Below, piece after piece: positions 1 to 11,500 of a stretch of DNA of 64,000 bases. Position 1 is the stretch's first letter. Each line of letters opens with the position of its first letter. The notes below the pieces were generated by a model. That model was not told the origin of the DNA. It did not search any database and was given only the letters and a program-made list of their open reading frames with translations. Origin of the DNA: Apiotrichum sp. Y4204 (lineage: Eukaryota; Basidiomycota; Tremellomycetes; Trichosporonales; Trichosporonaceae); the NCBI GenBank assembly GCA_025531455.1, contig JAMYHL010000020.1, forward strand, positions 310,001-374,000, in the 5' to 3' direction. Made by a program: the position numbers and the translations under genes.

Positions 1-1
1 G

Positions 2-178
2 GCGGAGCGTCTGGAGGAGGACGGGGAGGAGAACTTTGAGGACGGCGCTGTGGGCGCGAACCGGCACGATGTGGCCACACCGACGAGTAAAGCTGCGAGT
101 CTTTTGACGAAGCTCAGCGACGAACGGGATCGGAGAGCGCTCGCGCCCCGCGACGCCAACTCACGACGAGAGGAGTAG
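2..178 (+). CDS. 3' end of an unidentified protein (truncated by window edge)
   Basis: An open frame enters from the left edge and ends at a TAG at 176-178, giving 58 residues. The tail is charged and rich in Glu, Asp and Arg, with no domain I can recognise. Codon composition is GC-rich like the neighbouring genes, and the downstream gene starts on the same strand 270 bp later, so this is plausibly a real C-terminus. Nothing in it supports a function. Confidence 0.45.
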   Translation, partial: AERLEEDGEENFEDGAVGANRHDVATPTSKAASLLTKLSDERDRRALAPRDANSRREE

Positions 179-448
179 TAGCAAAGGATAGTCGTTTAAT
201 GTGTTTGTACTATGCATCAACTGCTCAATGATGATGAGGACTTGGGGGAGGCAAGAATAATGAGGCTGATACTCGGAACTTTTCCTCCACGTGCTCGACC
301 CAAATGCCAGCCTCGCCGATCCGCCTTTCCATCGATTTCGACATTGCGCACATGCATACGCGCACATCCATTGTTTGCGGCCATCTCCACACTTACCCAA
401 ACTACCATCCACTCTCTAATTCTCTAAACCATCCACCGCGACTCGGGA

Positions 449-2073
449 ATGAACGGCTTTGACGCGCCCGCGCCCGCGCCCGCCGCTGATGCGGTCACCG
501 TCCCGCTCGGCCCGACGAACCAGCCGCGTCTGCTCGTGCGCAAGCTCGACGGCACGGATGTCACGTTCCACCTCTCGGGCGTCGAGATGGCGTATGCGAA
601 CAGCTTTAGGAGGACGATGATGGCGGATGTGCCGACTATTGGTGGGTATTGAGGGTGGAGGAGGTGCTCGACAGACGGGCTGGGTTGGATAGTTGGATGG
701 CTTGGCTTGTTCGTCGGTCCGTTTATAAGCCAGACCGTTCCTTTTATCTCTGCTGTCGAGGCTACACCTCCCTCCCCATTGTTCCCCCATCTGACCATCA
801 TGTTTGGTCTTTCTCTGACACACAGCCATCGACCAGGTGTCCTTCCTGCAAAACACGAGTCCGATCCCGGACGAAATGCTCGCGCACCGTCTCGGCATGG
901 TGCCGCTTCTTAGTCGGGGGGTGGAGAAGGGGCTGCGGTATACCAGGGTGCGTATGGGAGGGGTTGTTGAGGGAGGGGAAGCGAAAGATTTGGGTCTATG
1001 AGCTTCTGCGTCTGGGACTGTCTCGGGCTCGATACTCTCTTTGCGAGCTTCGCCTTATTGCTGAGCTCAACGAGGCGCACAGCCCAATCACGCCTTCCAC
1101 TGCCCTCTATGTCTGTTGTCACTGACCACCAGGACTGCGACTGCGACGAGGGATGCTACTTTTGCATGGTGACGCTCCGGCTCAAGGTGTCGGCGACGAA
1201 CAGGGAGCACGGCAAGCCGTTGAGTGTCACGAGCGACATGCTCGAGATTATCCCCAGCCCGAATACGGTACGTGCAACTGTGTGTGTCCACGCTCACTCC
1301 CCAGCCCCAGGCGAACCCGTACGGGCCGCCGCCTGATCTCGGCGACGAGGAGCGCGAGATCATGGCGAACCGCGACCCCGACCTCGGCCAACCGGTCGGC
1401 AAGGGGGAGGCGTCGGCTGCGCCGATTGCGCTCGCGCGTATCTCCCGCGGACAGGAGATTGAGGTCATCTGCAAGGCGTACAAGGGCATTGCCAAGCACC
1501 ACGCCAAGTGGTCCCCGCTCTCTGCTGTCGGGTACGAGTACGACCCGTACAACAAGCTGCGGCACACAACGTACTGGTTTGAGACTGATGGTGGGTGTCT
1601 CGCGTTGATTGCTTCTGACCCATTCAGAGAAGGCAGAATGGCCGCTGTCTGCGAACGCAGCATTCGAGACGCCGCCGGACGACTCGCAGCCGTTCGACTA
1701 CAATGCCGTCCCGGAGACATACTACTTTACCGCCGAGTCGGTCGGGTCTGTGCCGGTACGCAGCGTGTTTGAGCAGAGCTGCGACATTATGGTCGAAAAC
1801 CTCGCGCAGGTCATCCTCGGCGTGCAGCAGGAGACAGGTGCGGACGAGGGCGACGAGGGCGACGGCGGCATCGTCGAGCCGGACATGGGTTACGGCGGCG
1901 GAGGTGGCGGCGGCGGCATGGGTAACGGCGACTACGGGTACGGCGGTGGTGGTGGTGGCGGATATGACGGAGGTTATGGCGGTGGTGGTGGAGGCGGCGG
2001 CGGGTGGGATGCGCCACAGGGCGGAGCGCCGGCGTGGGCGAGCGGGACGGGCATGTCGCCGTTGCGACGCTAG
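449..2073 (+). CDS. RPB3: DNA-directed RNA polymerase II subunit RPB3
   Basis: Rpb3 pairs with Rpb11 to form the alpha-like assembly platform of nuclear RNA polymerase II. Exons: 449-641, 826-947, 1133-1267, 1311-1590 (or from 1305), 1628-2073; about 391 residues. The N-terminal dimerisation domain is clear (ANSFRRTMMADVPTI, then IDQVSFLQNTS). The zinc loop DCDCDEGCYFC puts cysteines at 107, 109, 113 and 116. The insert domain runs through the WPLSANAAFE region. Residues from about 329 to the end form an unusual tail of Gly/Tyr repeats (GYGG, GGGGGG) that ends in SPLRR. Introns 3 and 4 are only 37-43 nt. The acceptor of intron 3 is ambiguous between two AGs 6 nt apart. Confidence 0.95.
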
Positions 2074-2916
2074 AGATCGATCGTGCTGCGATGCAGTTGT
2101 TGTGATTGACGCTGTGCATGTGGGTGCGGCAGTGATGCGGATCGGGAGTTACAGTGGTTTCGTGATCGAGAACTGTATGGCATTCGGGGAGTGTAGCATC
2201 TGGGAAGTGTCGCATCCTGGAGCTCGCATAGCTCTAGGCGTCGTCTTGGAGCATGCAGCAACGGGCGGCGTTCATGCGGCACAGCAAGCAGCAGACATGC
2301 ACCTTCTGATCTTTCTTATCCCCATGGAGTCCCATTATATTTCTCGGCATCGACGAAACACACCTCGAGTGGTCGTGTGAGCAGTGCATGCATGTATGCA
2401 TTTCTCGGCACTTTTGGCTTTTGGTTGTGCCTGCGCAATGCATCCAGCCGAACGAAGGGCAGGGTGGCCGTCGTCATTGGAGGGGGTTTGAGTGGGCACG
2501 GGGGGGGGGGGGGCGGCGGGCTTTATCGGGCCGAGCTACAGTAGTGATTCCTAGTTGCTTTTTCCTATTGATTCCCTTTTTGAGCCGCTTTTTGTCTTTT
2601 ACCGCCACCCAGCAGAGACTGAGAGAGAGAGACCGGGAGTCGCGTCCCCCTTTGTAGCTTCATTCTCGTCAAGCATTCACTCCCGATCCTATCCATTCGC
2701 ATCCCACATCTCACGTCCCATCACACTCCCCCTCCCTTACACTCCCATTCCCTCGATCCGCATCCATATCGCGATGAGCGCGCCGCTCCACTAAAACCAC
2801 CAACAGCGCAAACAACGACCCGACAGCGGCGGAGCGCGCAAAACTTTATTTTTTTCCACCACAAACACACACCACTCGCAGCACAGCACTAGACTCCACC
2901 GCCAACGTCAGCCGCC
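2074..2916. other. intergenic region between RPB3 and MDM34
   Basis: No convincing coding frame. It holds the RPB3 3' flank, a run of 14 G at 2500-2513, and a pyrimidine-rich stretch before MDM34 that is typical of a fungal promoter and 5' UTR. Confidence 0.6.
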
Positions 2917-5222
2917 ATGTCGTTCGTGTTTCCCGGGTGGTCGACGGCGTTTTCGCCCGCGTTCTGCGACGACGCGAAGAGCATGCTCGAGACGGCGCTG
3001 AATAAGGGGAACAAGCCGCCGGTCATCCAGGGGCGTATCGAGGTTGTTGATCTGCACATGGGCACTCAGGTGGGTAGCGGGGAGCTGAGAATAATCACAC
3101 AAATGGGTTTCATTTCTGATGACAGCCGCCGACACTCACGCTGCTCGAGATTGGGGATCTCTCGCTCGAGCGGTTCCGCGGCATCCTGCGACTTGGATAC
3201 CAGGGCGACGCGTGGATCGAGGTGCGCTGCCGCGTACAGGCGAACCCGCTGTCGCACAACCCGAACCTCATCCCGTCCTCGACCCTGCCGATATCCACGC
3301 CGCTGCTCGCGAGTCAGCCCCTCCTTGTGCCTATGACGCTGCGCCTGAGCAAGCTCCACCTCCGCGCGATTCTGATCTTGGTCGTCTCAAAGACAAAAGG
3401 CATCACCCTGGTCTTCAAGAATGACCCGCTGCAGAACGTCGACGTCAGCTCTACCTTCGACTCGGTAGAGGTTATCCGCGGATACCTCCAGCAGGAGATT
3501 GAGGGCCAGCTGCGCGAAATGTTCCGCGAGGACCTTCCGGGGATTATCCACCGCCTGTCTCAGAAGTGGTTCAACCGCTCAGGGACCGGCGGCCACGTCG
3601 AGACGCCGTACCGCGACATGCGCGAGGCGGACGTTACGCTCACACCCGCGCCGACACCGACAGGGTACGACGACGAGGACGAGTACGACCCCACGACGGT
3701 GGGCGAGGACATTTTCGGCCCGCCGCAGGTACCTTCTGGCGGACGGTCGAGCGAGAGCACGCCGCGGAGACGTGCCGTGCATCGCGTCACAAGCCAACGG
3801 CTGCGCGAGCGCACGACGTCCGCCTCTGGGCTGTCAGAGTCGCCGACAGCGTACACTGTCTTTCCCGATATCGAAAACTATGACCCGACGTACGGCCTGC
3901 GGCCAGAGGGCCTGCCGACGCACAGCGGATACGAGGCGTTTGGGCGGCTGTGGGAGAAGGCGCGGAACGGCGGCGGACGCGGGCTCGGGAGCTTGATGGA
4001 CGGCACTGCGGGCGGCGTCGAGGCGGATGAGTCGTTTGACGAGGACGACGACGTCGCTTCAGGAGAGGAGGACGAGGATGAGAACGGCGACGGCGACGGC
4101 TCGATTTTGATTGGCGGCGAGATTGATCTGAACGACGACGTGGACGAGGTGTCCCAGCCCACACGGCCAGCACTCTCCAGGACGAGCACCGCGCAATGGG
4201 ACACCTTCCCCGCGGTCGGCGGTGGCGAAATCACGCGTCCGCGCGTCTTCCACGCCCAGTCGTTTATCCGCGCGCCGTCAGAATCTGGATTCGGCAATGC
4301 CATGCCCAGCCCAGGCGGGACGGGCACCGCCACTGGCTCGGTCACGGCGCGTGCGAGCAGTATGGGCGGGACTTCCACCATTGGCTCGCTTCGCGGCCGC
4401 CCGACCGAGTCGGCAGCCACGCTTATGGGATTCACGCCCCGCTCGCAGGCAAACACCCTCCTGCGGACCATGACGGCGACAAGCTCGTCGGTCTTCCGCC
4501 GCGCCGAGTCGCACGCCGCATACGCACAACAGCACGGGCACGAGCGCCGCCGCATGGCCTCACCGCTGCGGTCACAGAGTGGGCCGGGCCACGCGCGCGT
4601 CCCAGTCTCGCCATCACTCACGCGCACCCGCTCAGAATGGGAACACAAGAAACGCAGCTCCGTCGACGTCGTCCCCCCACTCCCGCTACGCCGGCCCGAG
4701 CCCGAGATGCAACTGCGCGCGCGGGCGTCGACCGAGCCGCGCGAGCCGCGCGCGCGGACAACAAGCTTCGGCACCACGACCGGCAGCTTTGCCCGCCCGC
4801 GCGGCATCACCGTGCAGATCAACAACAACGTTTCGCAGCTCGCGACGCTCTCCCTCTCGGCGAACACGCTATCGCCGTACGCCCGCGCACACGAGCACAT
4901 TGCCGTGCGCTCGTTCCCGTACTTGGGGCGGAACACGCCGACATCCGCGCCCGGCTCGACGGCCGGCCCCGTTGAGACGGGAAATGTAAAGGCGCACCGA
5001 AAACGCATTTTCCGCATCGGCAAGTCGGCGTCCCCCGAGCCGGCGCGAGATCCGTCCCCAGAGGTGGACGAGCGCACGCCCCCGCTCGACTGGGACGAGG
5101 AGACGCGCCAGGCGAGCAGCTCGTCAGAGTCCCTCTCCCGCGCATGGAAGTATCCCCAGCACACGCCAAACTCGAGGAAGATGTCTAAAGGGAGCTATGG
5201 GTTCCCCAAGATTCCGGAATGA
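2917..5222 (+). CDS. MDM34: ERMES complex subunit MDM34 (SMP domain)
   Basis: Mdm34 is the mitochondrial outer-membrane subunit of the ER-mitochondria encounter structure and carries lipids through its SMP domain. Exons 2917-3069 and 3126-5222 give about 749 residues. The start MSFVFPGWSTAF, then ALNKGNKPPVI, the MGTQPP junction rebuilt across the intron, and the EIGDLSLERFRGIL stretch match the family. The SMP domain covers roughly residues 1-215 and ends with the WFNRSG region. The remaining 530 residues are low-complexity, with acidic clusters (EDEDENGDGDG) and Ser/Arg/Pro-rich stretches. That makes the protein clearly longer than yeast Mdm34 (about 460 residues), a pattern common in basidiomycetes. 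The 56-nt intron has canonical borders. Confidence 0.92.
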
Positions 5223-5740
5223 CGAGCAGTAGCTCGCTAGCCTTCCTTGGTTTCAGGTTTCACCCTTCATTCTTCTTCACTCTTCACTGCATCACCTAGC
5301 ACGCATCCATCATTCTCATCATCACTGCATCTGCCGTAGCTAGTGCCATGTACTCGTACCATGTAATTTTTGACGCGATCTGTGGCTTAGGCTTGCGTCT
5401 TGGCGCGTTACGCGGGCTGATGGCGCTCTTCATACGCCACTGCCGTCACGGCACTGCGCTGGCACCGTCCACAATGACATCTATCTCTGTCCCAACATCA
5501 ATCCCTGGCCCACCCCGATCATCACAAGGCTCCCCGCCCCCGCGTAGAATAACGGCTTCATAGGTAGGATAGATTAAATGTATACAAGTGCAACGCTCGT
5601 GACTTGCGGCAGCGCCGACCAGCTCCCGCGCGCCCGCCCCTTCCGCCGTGCACTCCGCCTTTCCCCGTATTTTTCGTAGCTCGTAACGTACGCGACGCCC
5701 GCCGTCCCCAAAATCAAACTCCAACGCCAGCTCCAAGGGG
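5223..5740. other. convergent 3' intergenic region
   Basis: Lies between the ends of MDM34 and the permease. Contains CT-rich 3' UTR-like sequence and no coding signal. Confidence 0.6.
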
Positions 5741-7220
5741 TTACCAGTTCGCAAGGTGGTACTTGACCTTACCCCAGAAGGGCATGGACTTGTAGCGCGC
5801 CTTCTCGTCCTCGTCCTCGCCGTCAACGTCCCAGAACTCGCGCGAACCAGAGTCGAGGTCCATCTCGTGGACACGCACGTAGCGGGTCTTGTTGATGACT
5901 GTGTGTTAGGAAACGAGACGGAGTGGAACAAGAACGCGGGCCACCACGGGGTGTGGCGCTTGGTAGGACTCACGCTTGTAGCCAATGTAGCCGAAGACGT
6001 AGACGGGGACGGTGATGTAGTGGGTGATGAACGCCTTGTAGTCCCAGGACGCCTTGTAGCTGGTGGGCTTCCAGAACGAGTCGAAGCCCTTGAAGAAGGC
6101 GAGGACGACGGTGAAGCCGAGGCAGAAGTAGGCGTAGTAGGGTTGCATGGGCGACTTGTAGGGGAGGTCGTTACGCGAGAGACCCTGCGCCTTCATGCCG
6201 CGCATCATGGCAATGTGCGAGGAGAGAATCGAGATCCACGAGAGGGCACCGCAGATGGTGACCGACGAGGCAAAGTACTTGAAGACCTGGTAGGCGTCGT
6301 CGGACGCGACGAGGAAGGCGAGGCACATGAACATGCCGGTGAAGATGAACGAGACCCAGGGGACACCGCGGGGGGTGCACTTTGTGAAGATCCTGGGGGC
6401 GTTGCCGTCCTTGGCCATGCCGTAGAGAGTACGCGACGCAATGTACTGGTCCGAGTTGGCGGCCGAGAAACAGAAGAGCAGGATACAGGCGTTGATCAGC
6501 GAGGGCAGTCCCTTGATGTGGGCCTCCTGGATGGCAATGACGAAAGGCGAAGCCGCGGCACCAGCCTTGGACGAGGCGGCCTTGAGAGCAGCGCCGCTCG
6601 AGTCGACAACCATACCGACAACCAAGATACCGAGGACGTAGAAGAAGAGGATACGCCAGAAGGTCTTCTTGATAGCCGAGGGAACGGTCTTGCGGGGGTT
6701 CTTGGCCTCACCGACCGTGACACCGATCAGCTCAGTGCCCATGTAGGCGAAGAGGGCAAGGACGAGGGCATTGAAGAAGGCGAGGAACCTGCCGAGGGCC
6801 GGGCGCGTCTTCGCAATGTGGGCGGGGTAGGCCTTAAAGGCCTTGCCATCCTTCCAGTAGCGGAAGCCAATGCGCTCCTGTCCAGGAACACCGCCGAGGT
6901 CGATGATGAGACCGAGGAGCAAGAGGCCAGTAAGGGTGAGGATCTTGATGAACGAGAGCCAGAATCTTGGCGTTAGTGCGGAACAGGTGGGAAGTGGGTG
7001 TGATGAGAGTGGTGGACCGCGTGTGGAGTGGAGTGGAGCACCGGGGCCAAGTGCGGAGCCCCCAGAGGCCGAGATGCAGGCTGTGGTTGACACAAAATTC
7101 GGCACACGGTGACTCAAACGGGCGTGACATCAGGCCGGCGGCCTCGGAGCAATTAATCTGCGCCGCTTCGGACCATGAATTTTCTTGCAGGCTTGCGTTG
7201 CTGCCAAGACGGAGTAGCAA

Positions 7221-7253
<33 letters not shown>

Positions 7254-8512
7254 GGTAGCTCATGACGAGGCTTGGCGCCGTGTACGCCACACAGTGCTGA
7301 CCCAGCCCTTTTTCGCTTATCCACCCTGGGCGGGCGGTGGCTGCAGAAAAACGGGCTGTTTTCGCCACAAAGACAAAAAAAAAAGACGACGAGATAACAA
7401 ATGCGCAGAGCACACAGAGTGTATCGGACAATCTGAATCAAAAGTGCACGACCGCTCCGAGCAGGTACGTGCGGCGAGACTGCACCACGCGTCCACTGTC
7501 TTGGCACAGCCTGTCTCCAGGCATTGTCCTCCCGCGATCCCGCGGACAAAAATGCCACCAATGCCGTAACTGCGCAGAGACCGAGACCGGCACAACACTC
7601 CTTGGTAGCCGCCGACCACGATAGGCCACAATATGATGATTCTCACAACCAATGGAGCAAAGGGGGACAGAAAAATACTCACTCAACTTCGCCGAACCAC
7701 TTGATGCCGAGACAGTTGATGGCGATGACAAAGGCCATGAGGATCACGACCCATGCGGCACTGTTGATCTGGCTGTTCCAGAAGCGGATGACGAGCGCAC
7801 CGGCGACAATCTGGTTGGGAGACAGGATGAGGTACTTGCAGAGGTAGACGAGAGCAGTGGCGAAACCGAAAGCGGGGTCGACGCAGCGGGTAGCGTGGCC
7901 GGCAAAGCCCTTCTTGGTGGGGAACTTTGTGGACATTTCACCGAGCGAGACGAGGACACCGAAACAGCTGCACCGTCAGGATGGATCCACTGGGATTGTC
8001 ACCGAGAGTGCCACTCGCCACTGTGGCGTGGCGTCCGTCAGCCTACTCACACAAAGCCCATAACGCAGTACGCGAGGAACACACTTCCCGGACCAGAGGT
8101 GCGGAGCGAGTTTCCCGAACCGATAACGAGACCAGTACCTGCCTGTCAGCGCCCGCACGGCGGTGTCTCCAACGCGATCTGGGAATCCACACAAGGGACC
8201 ACCGCGATCTCACTCCCACATACCGATAGCACCACCAATGGCAATCATACTGATCTGTCGCGGCTTGAGGCTGCGGTGCGTCTCCTCCTCCTTGGGCTCG
8301 ATGACCTCGATGTGGTCGTTGGCGTAGTTGTCCTGCGCATGGTACTTTTCGTTGTCGGCCGACATGTGGTGCTGCTTGTCACCGTAGCCGTTGTCGTAGC
8401 CATTGTGGCCGTTACCGTTGTAGCCATTACCGTTGAAGCCGTTTCCGTGGTCGGCAGCGTAACCGCCCTCGGCGTGGGAGAGGGGGTTGTTGGGGTTGTG
8501 GTTGTAGGACAT
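5741..8512 (-). CDS. amino-acid permease (AAP/YAT family)
   Basis: Plasma-membrane amino-acid/H+ symporter of the APC superfamily. Exons in reading order: 8512-8224, 8138-8051, 7967-7683, 6965-5974, 5898-5741; 603 residues. A hydrophilic N-terminus rich in NGNGYNG repeats (about 75 residues) precedes the first helix with its family motif GGAIGTGLVIGSG. The GEM motif follows in SLGEMSTKFP, then EFWLSFIKIL and YMGTELIGVTVGEAKNPRK. About 12 membrane segments are visible. The C-terminal tail is acidic (DGEDEDEK). The 717-nt intron (6966-7682) is far longer than the others, ends with a CTAAC branch point, and holds a long G run. Substrate preference cannot be read from sequence; resemblance is to DIP5-like broad permeases. 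Confidence 0.9.
7221..7252. repeat. 32-base uninterrupted G run inside the permease intron
   Basis: Directly visible homopolymer on the + strand, which is C32 on the gene's sense strand. It sits inside the 717-nt fourth intron, about 255 nt upstream of the acceptor. Confidence 0.95.
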
Positions 8513-11500
8513 GGTAGCGGGTGGGCGATGGGGAGAAGGGAGAGACGGCGCTCGTGTGGCCTTTATTGGGTTCTGGGCTGTGCGCGGCTGGGACTGTGGC
8601 AGGGCAAGCTGGGCAAAATGTCGGGAGAGCCTCTGGGGATGGAGCGGGTGCGTTGGCGGTCGGGCAAGCTAGTCTAGTGCAATCAGTGGCGAGGCGGCGA
8701 CCGGCTCTAGGCCCCGAAACGCCAGACAACACAGGCTCAGGATCCTAGAGGCTCCAGAGGCCGAAGGCTCCAGAGACTCGAGGTCGCTCGACAGATTTTG
8801 TGCCCCACAAGCTCTGCCGCTGGAGCCAAACGCACCCCGCCGCGAGAGCAGAAACGTTCCTGAGGCACCTCTTTCTCTCTTCTTCCGCGGCGCGCCTCGT
8901 TTGTTTTGGGCAGCCATTGCAGGATTTGCAGTTTGTTTGCCAACACACCTCGGCATACCAGCCTCCTCCGGCTCCTCCCCGGGTCCCCTGTCTGGAAGCT
9001 CCGCGCGCTCCGCCTGGCCCCGCGAGGCCTGAGATCCTGTGCACTGTGGGACCTGGGCGACCTGGGCCGTTTGGGTGACCTCTGGCGTCGGCCCCTAATT
9101 CCTCATCCAAAAGCGGGCAGTGCAGGCAGGCAGTGGACGTGAACTCAACCTGCCTGATCATGCCTGACGCGGTGCCTTGTTGCCCCACTCTCCCTCTGGC
9201 AGCCCCACGTACAATACCCCCCGGCCCCCCTCACTTGTACCAGCTGTACTAGGCTTGTACCCTGCTCCCTGTCCCCGTGTTCTCCAGGCCCGCGTGTTGC
9301 CAACAATAGTGATCAGATCAGACGCCAACCCTGCCCCGGATGAAGAGCAGGCACCAAAGGCGCAGTTTACAAAACAGCCAACCGGACAAATCGCTGGATC
9401 ACAGACCTCTCTGCGAGATTCACAACAAGCTCTCATCGCAGGGGCCACAGAATCTAGACAACATCCACAAGGTGCCAGGTGCCAGTGTGGTTGCAGGCAC
9501 TGATCACTTCTGCCATTGCCCTGCCCCCGCGAGGTAGGTAGGTTTGAAAGGTTCGATCTCGGATGCGGGGAATGCAGGGTATGCACACGGCGGCTGCGGT
9601 GCCTCACCTACAGGTAATGCCTGTTTACTCTTGAGTTTCTCTCTTCCCATTTTTTGCCTCTTTCCTCATCTACCTGCTCCACTGTTTCTGATCACTCTGA
9701 ATGCCGGGCGGTTTATCCCCTTCTTTGCCTCACTGCCCGACGGCTCCGCATCCGCGCCATCGCGTCTCGGCAAGGCTATCTAAAGACCCACCGCTTCACG
9801 CCCAAGGAACCCGCTCTTCAGGCGCCGTGCGCCCAGACGGGTGCCAAGCCCTTGTGGGCTTGGTCCGACGTCACCGCGGGCCTGGCACGTGCCCATCGCT
9901 AAATTGCTTAACGAGCTAGGGGTGCAAGCCAAGGCGGGAAAGAGCCGGACACGGTCAGAACAACCTGCCTCAGGGCACGGCAAGGAATAGAGGAGTTTCT
10001 TTCTGCACCCTGCGCCGTCCTACTTCCGATCTTACTACTCCGAGCTGCATACTACAACTCCCAAAACTGGTTGTTGCTTCCCGCGGCCAGTGCCGCTTCT
10101 TGGATTCGAGGCACGCACTGTGCACTGTCGCTTGGGGATCCGCACGTACGCGTCGCGCATCGCCCAAGAAAAGATCCAAATTCCAAGACACGAGCAATGC
10201 ATGCCTTGCGAACGTTCCGCGGAGCTCCGAGGATCGTCGGCCAAACGACCCCCCCCCTCCCCCACACGAATAACCTCCATCTCATAGGTCCCAGCGACCT
10301 AGCGATCTGGCGATTCTGTCCGCGTTCTGCGGATCCTGCGATCCCGCAACCTGACTTGATAACCGAAGCACGGAGCGTGAAGGGGGCCAGACCAGAAAGA
10401 TACCTGCTTTTTCTCCTGAGTGCGAGCAAAAGTGTAAAAGTGGAGCGATCAGCGATCGCATTCCACCGGTACGCGGGCCGCAGAAATCACTTTCCAGGAG
10501 CCCAGGAGAACGAAGAACAGGAGAACTAGGGCTAGTTCCGGATTACAGCTCGCTAGTCCCGGACGATCTTTTCTCCTCGCATTCCCTCCTTTGGATCTTT
10601 GGATCCTTGGCTGCCTTGGCTGGCCCCTGGGATGCCCTGGAACGCCCCTGCCGCGCCCGTTGTGGCCCATGTGGTGCACCGGTGCACCCCACACCAAACG
10701 TATCACATTTCTCCACAGGCCACATTCCCTTCCTGTTTCTGGCTCGCTTTGCAACACCGCACCCACAAGCCACACCACTCTACCCCGCATCGTGCCTGGG
10801 GTTCACCGGCGGCTCCGCCGGCGATTTCGGGATTCGCGGACGGGTTCGTGGTCGATGGAGGTCCGTGCTTGATGCTAGTTTGATAGATAGCAGCGTCGCA
10901 TCTCGCGTTTTAGCTCATATCATCCCCCCCAACATGTCAAGACACATCTCTTGGCCTCTTGGTATCGCCATCACCACGCTGCACGCAGCTACACAACGCC
11001 CCAAGCTTCCCACATGCTGCTGGCGCCCCACATCCTGCTGCGCTTGCCGGTTTGGTGATCGCCCGGCGCCCCCCGGCGCCAGACGCCGTCCACCGATTAC
11101 CGCTTTGCCGCGGTAGCGCGCCACTGTTGCTCATTTTCCATCTCAAGACTCAAGCGCCGCTGACTGCGCGAAATTGAGGAAAATGGCATGGAGATGCGCT
11201 AGTGTTCCCCCGACGCCAACGTACAACTGACAGCAACGCCTCTGACAGCAGCGCCTCTGACAGCAACGCCTAACCCGCAGCGAACAGTCCCCCATACCTC
11301 TACCCGTTCTCACCGTCACCGCCGCAGTTGCAGCGGGCCACTAACCTCCCATCGCCAAGGACGCGTCACCGATGCTGTAATCCATCCTCATCCCCCACAG
11401 TCGGAGCCGACACTGTCGACGTCGATTTCGAACGCCGAGGTGGATAAGCTCAATGGATAGACTATGAGCGCAAGCCGCGATGACCTCAGCCTTGTTTCTG

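Noticed and set aside
5756..6976. 406-codon plus-strand frame opposite the permease
   Set aside because: Antisense shadow of the permease exon; Glu/Gly/Val/Asp-biased translation with no family resemblance.
10607..11116. 169-codon open frame in the 4.4 kb gap
   Set aside because: Composition is random-looking (Pro/Arg/Cys/His-rich), no domain, no splice structure, and overlapping frames are equally open because of GC content.
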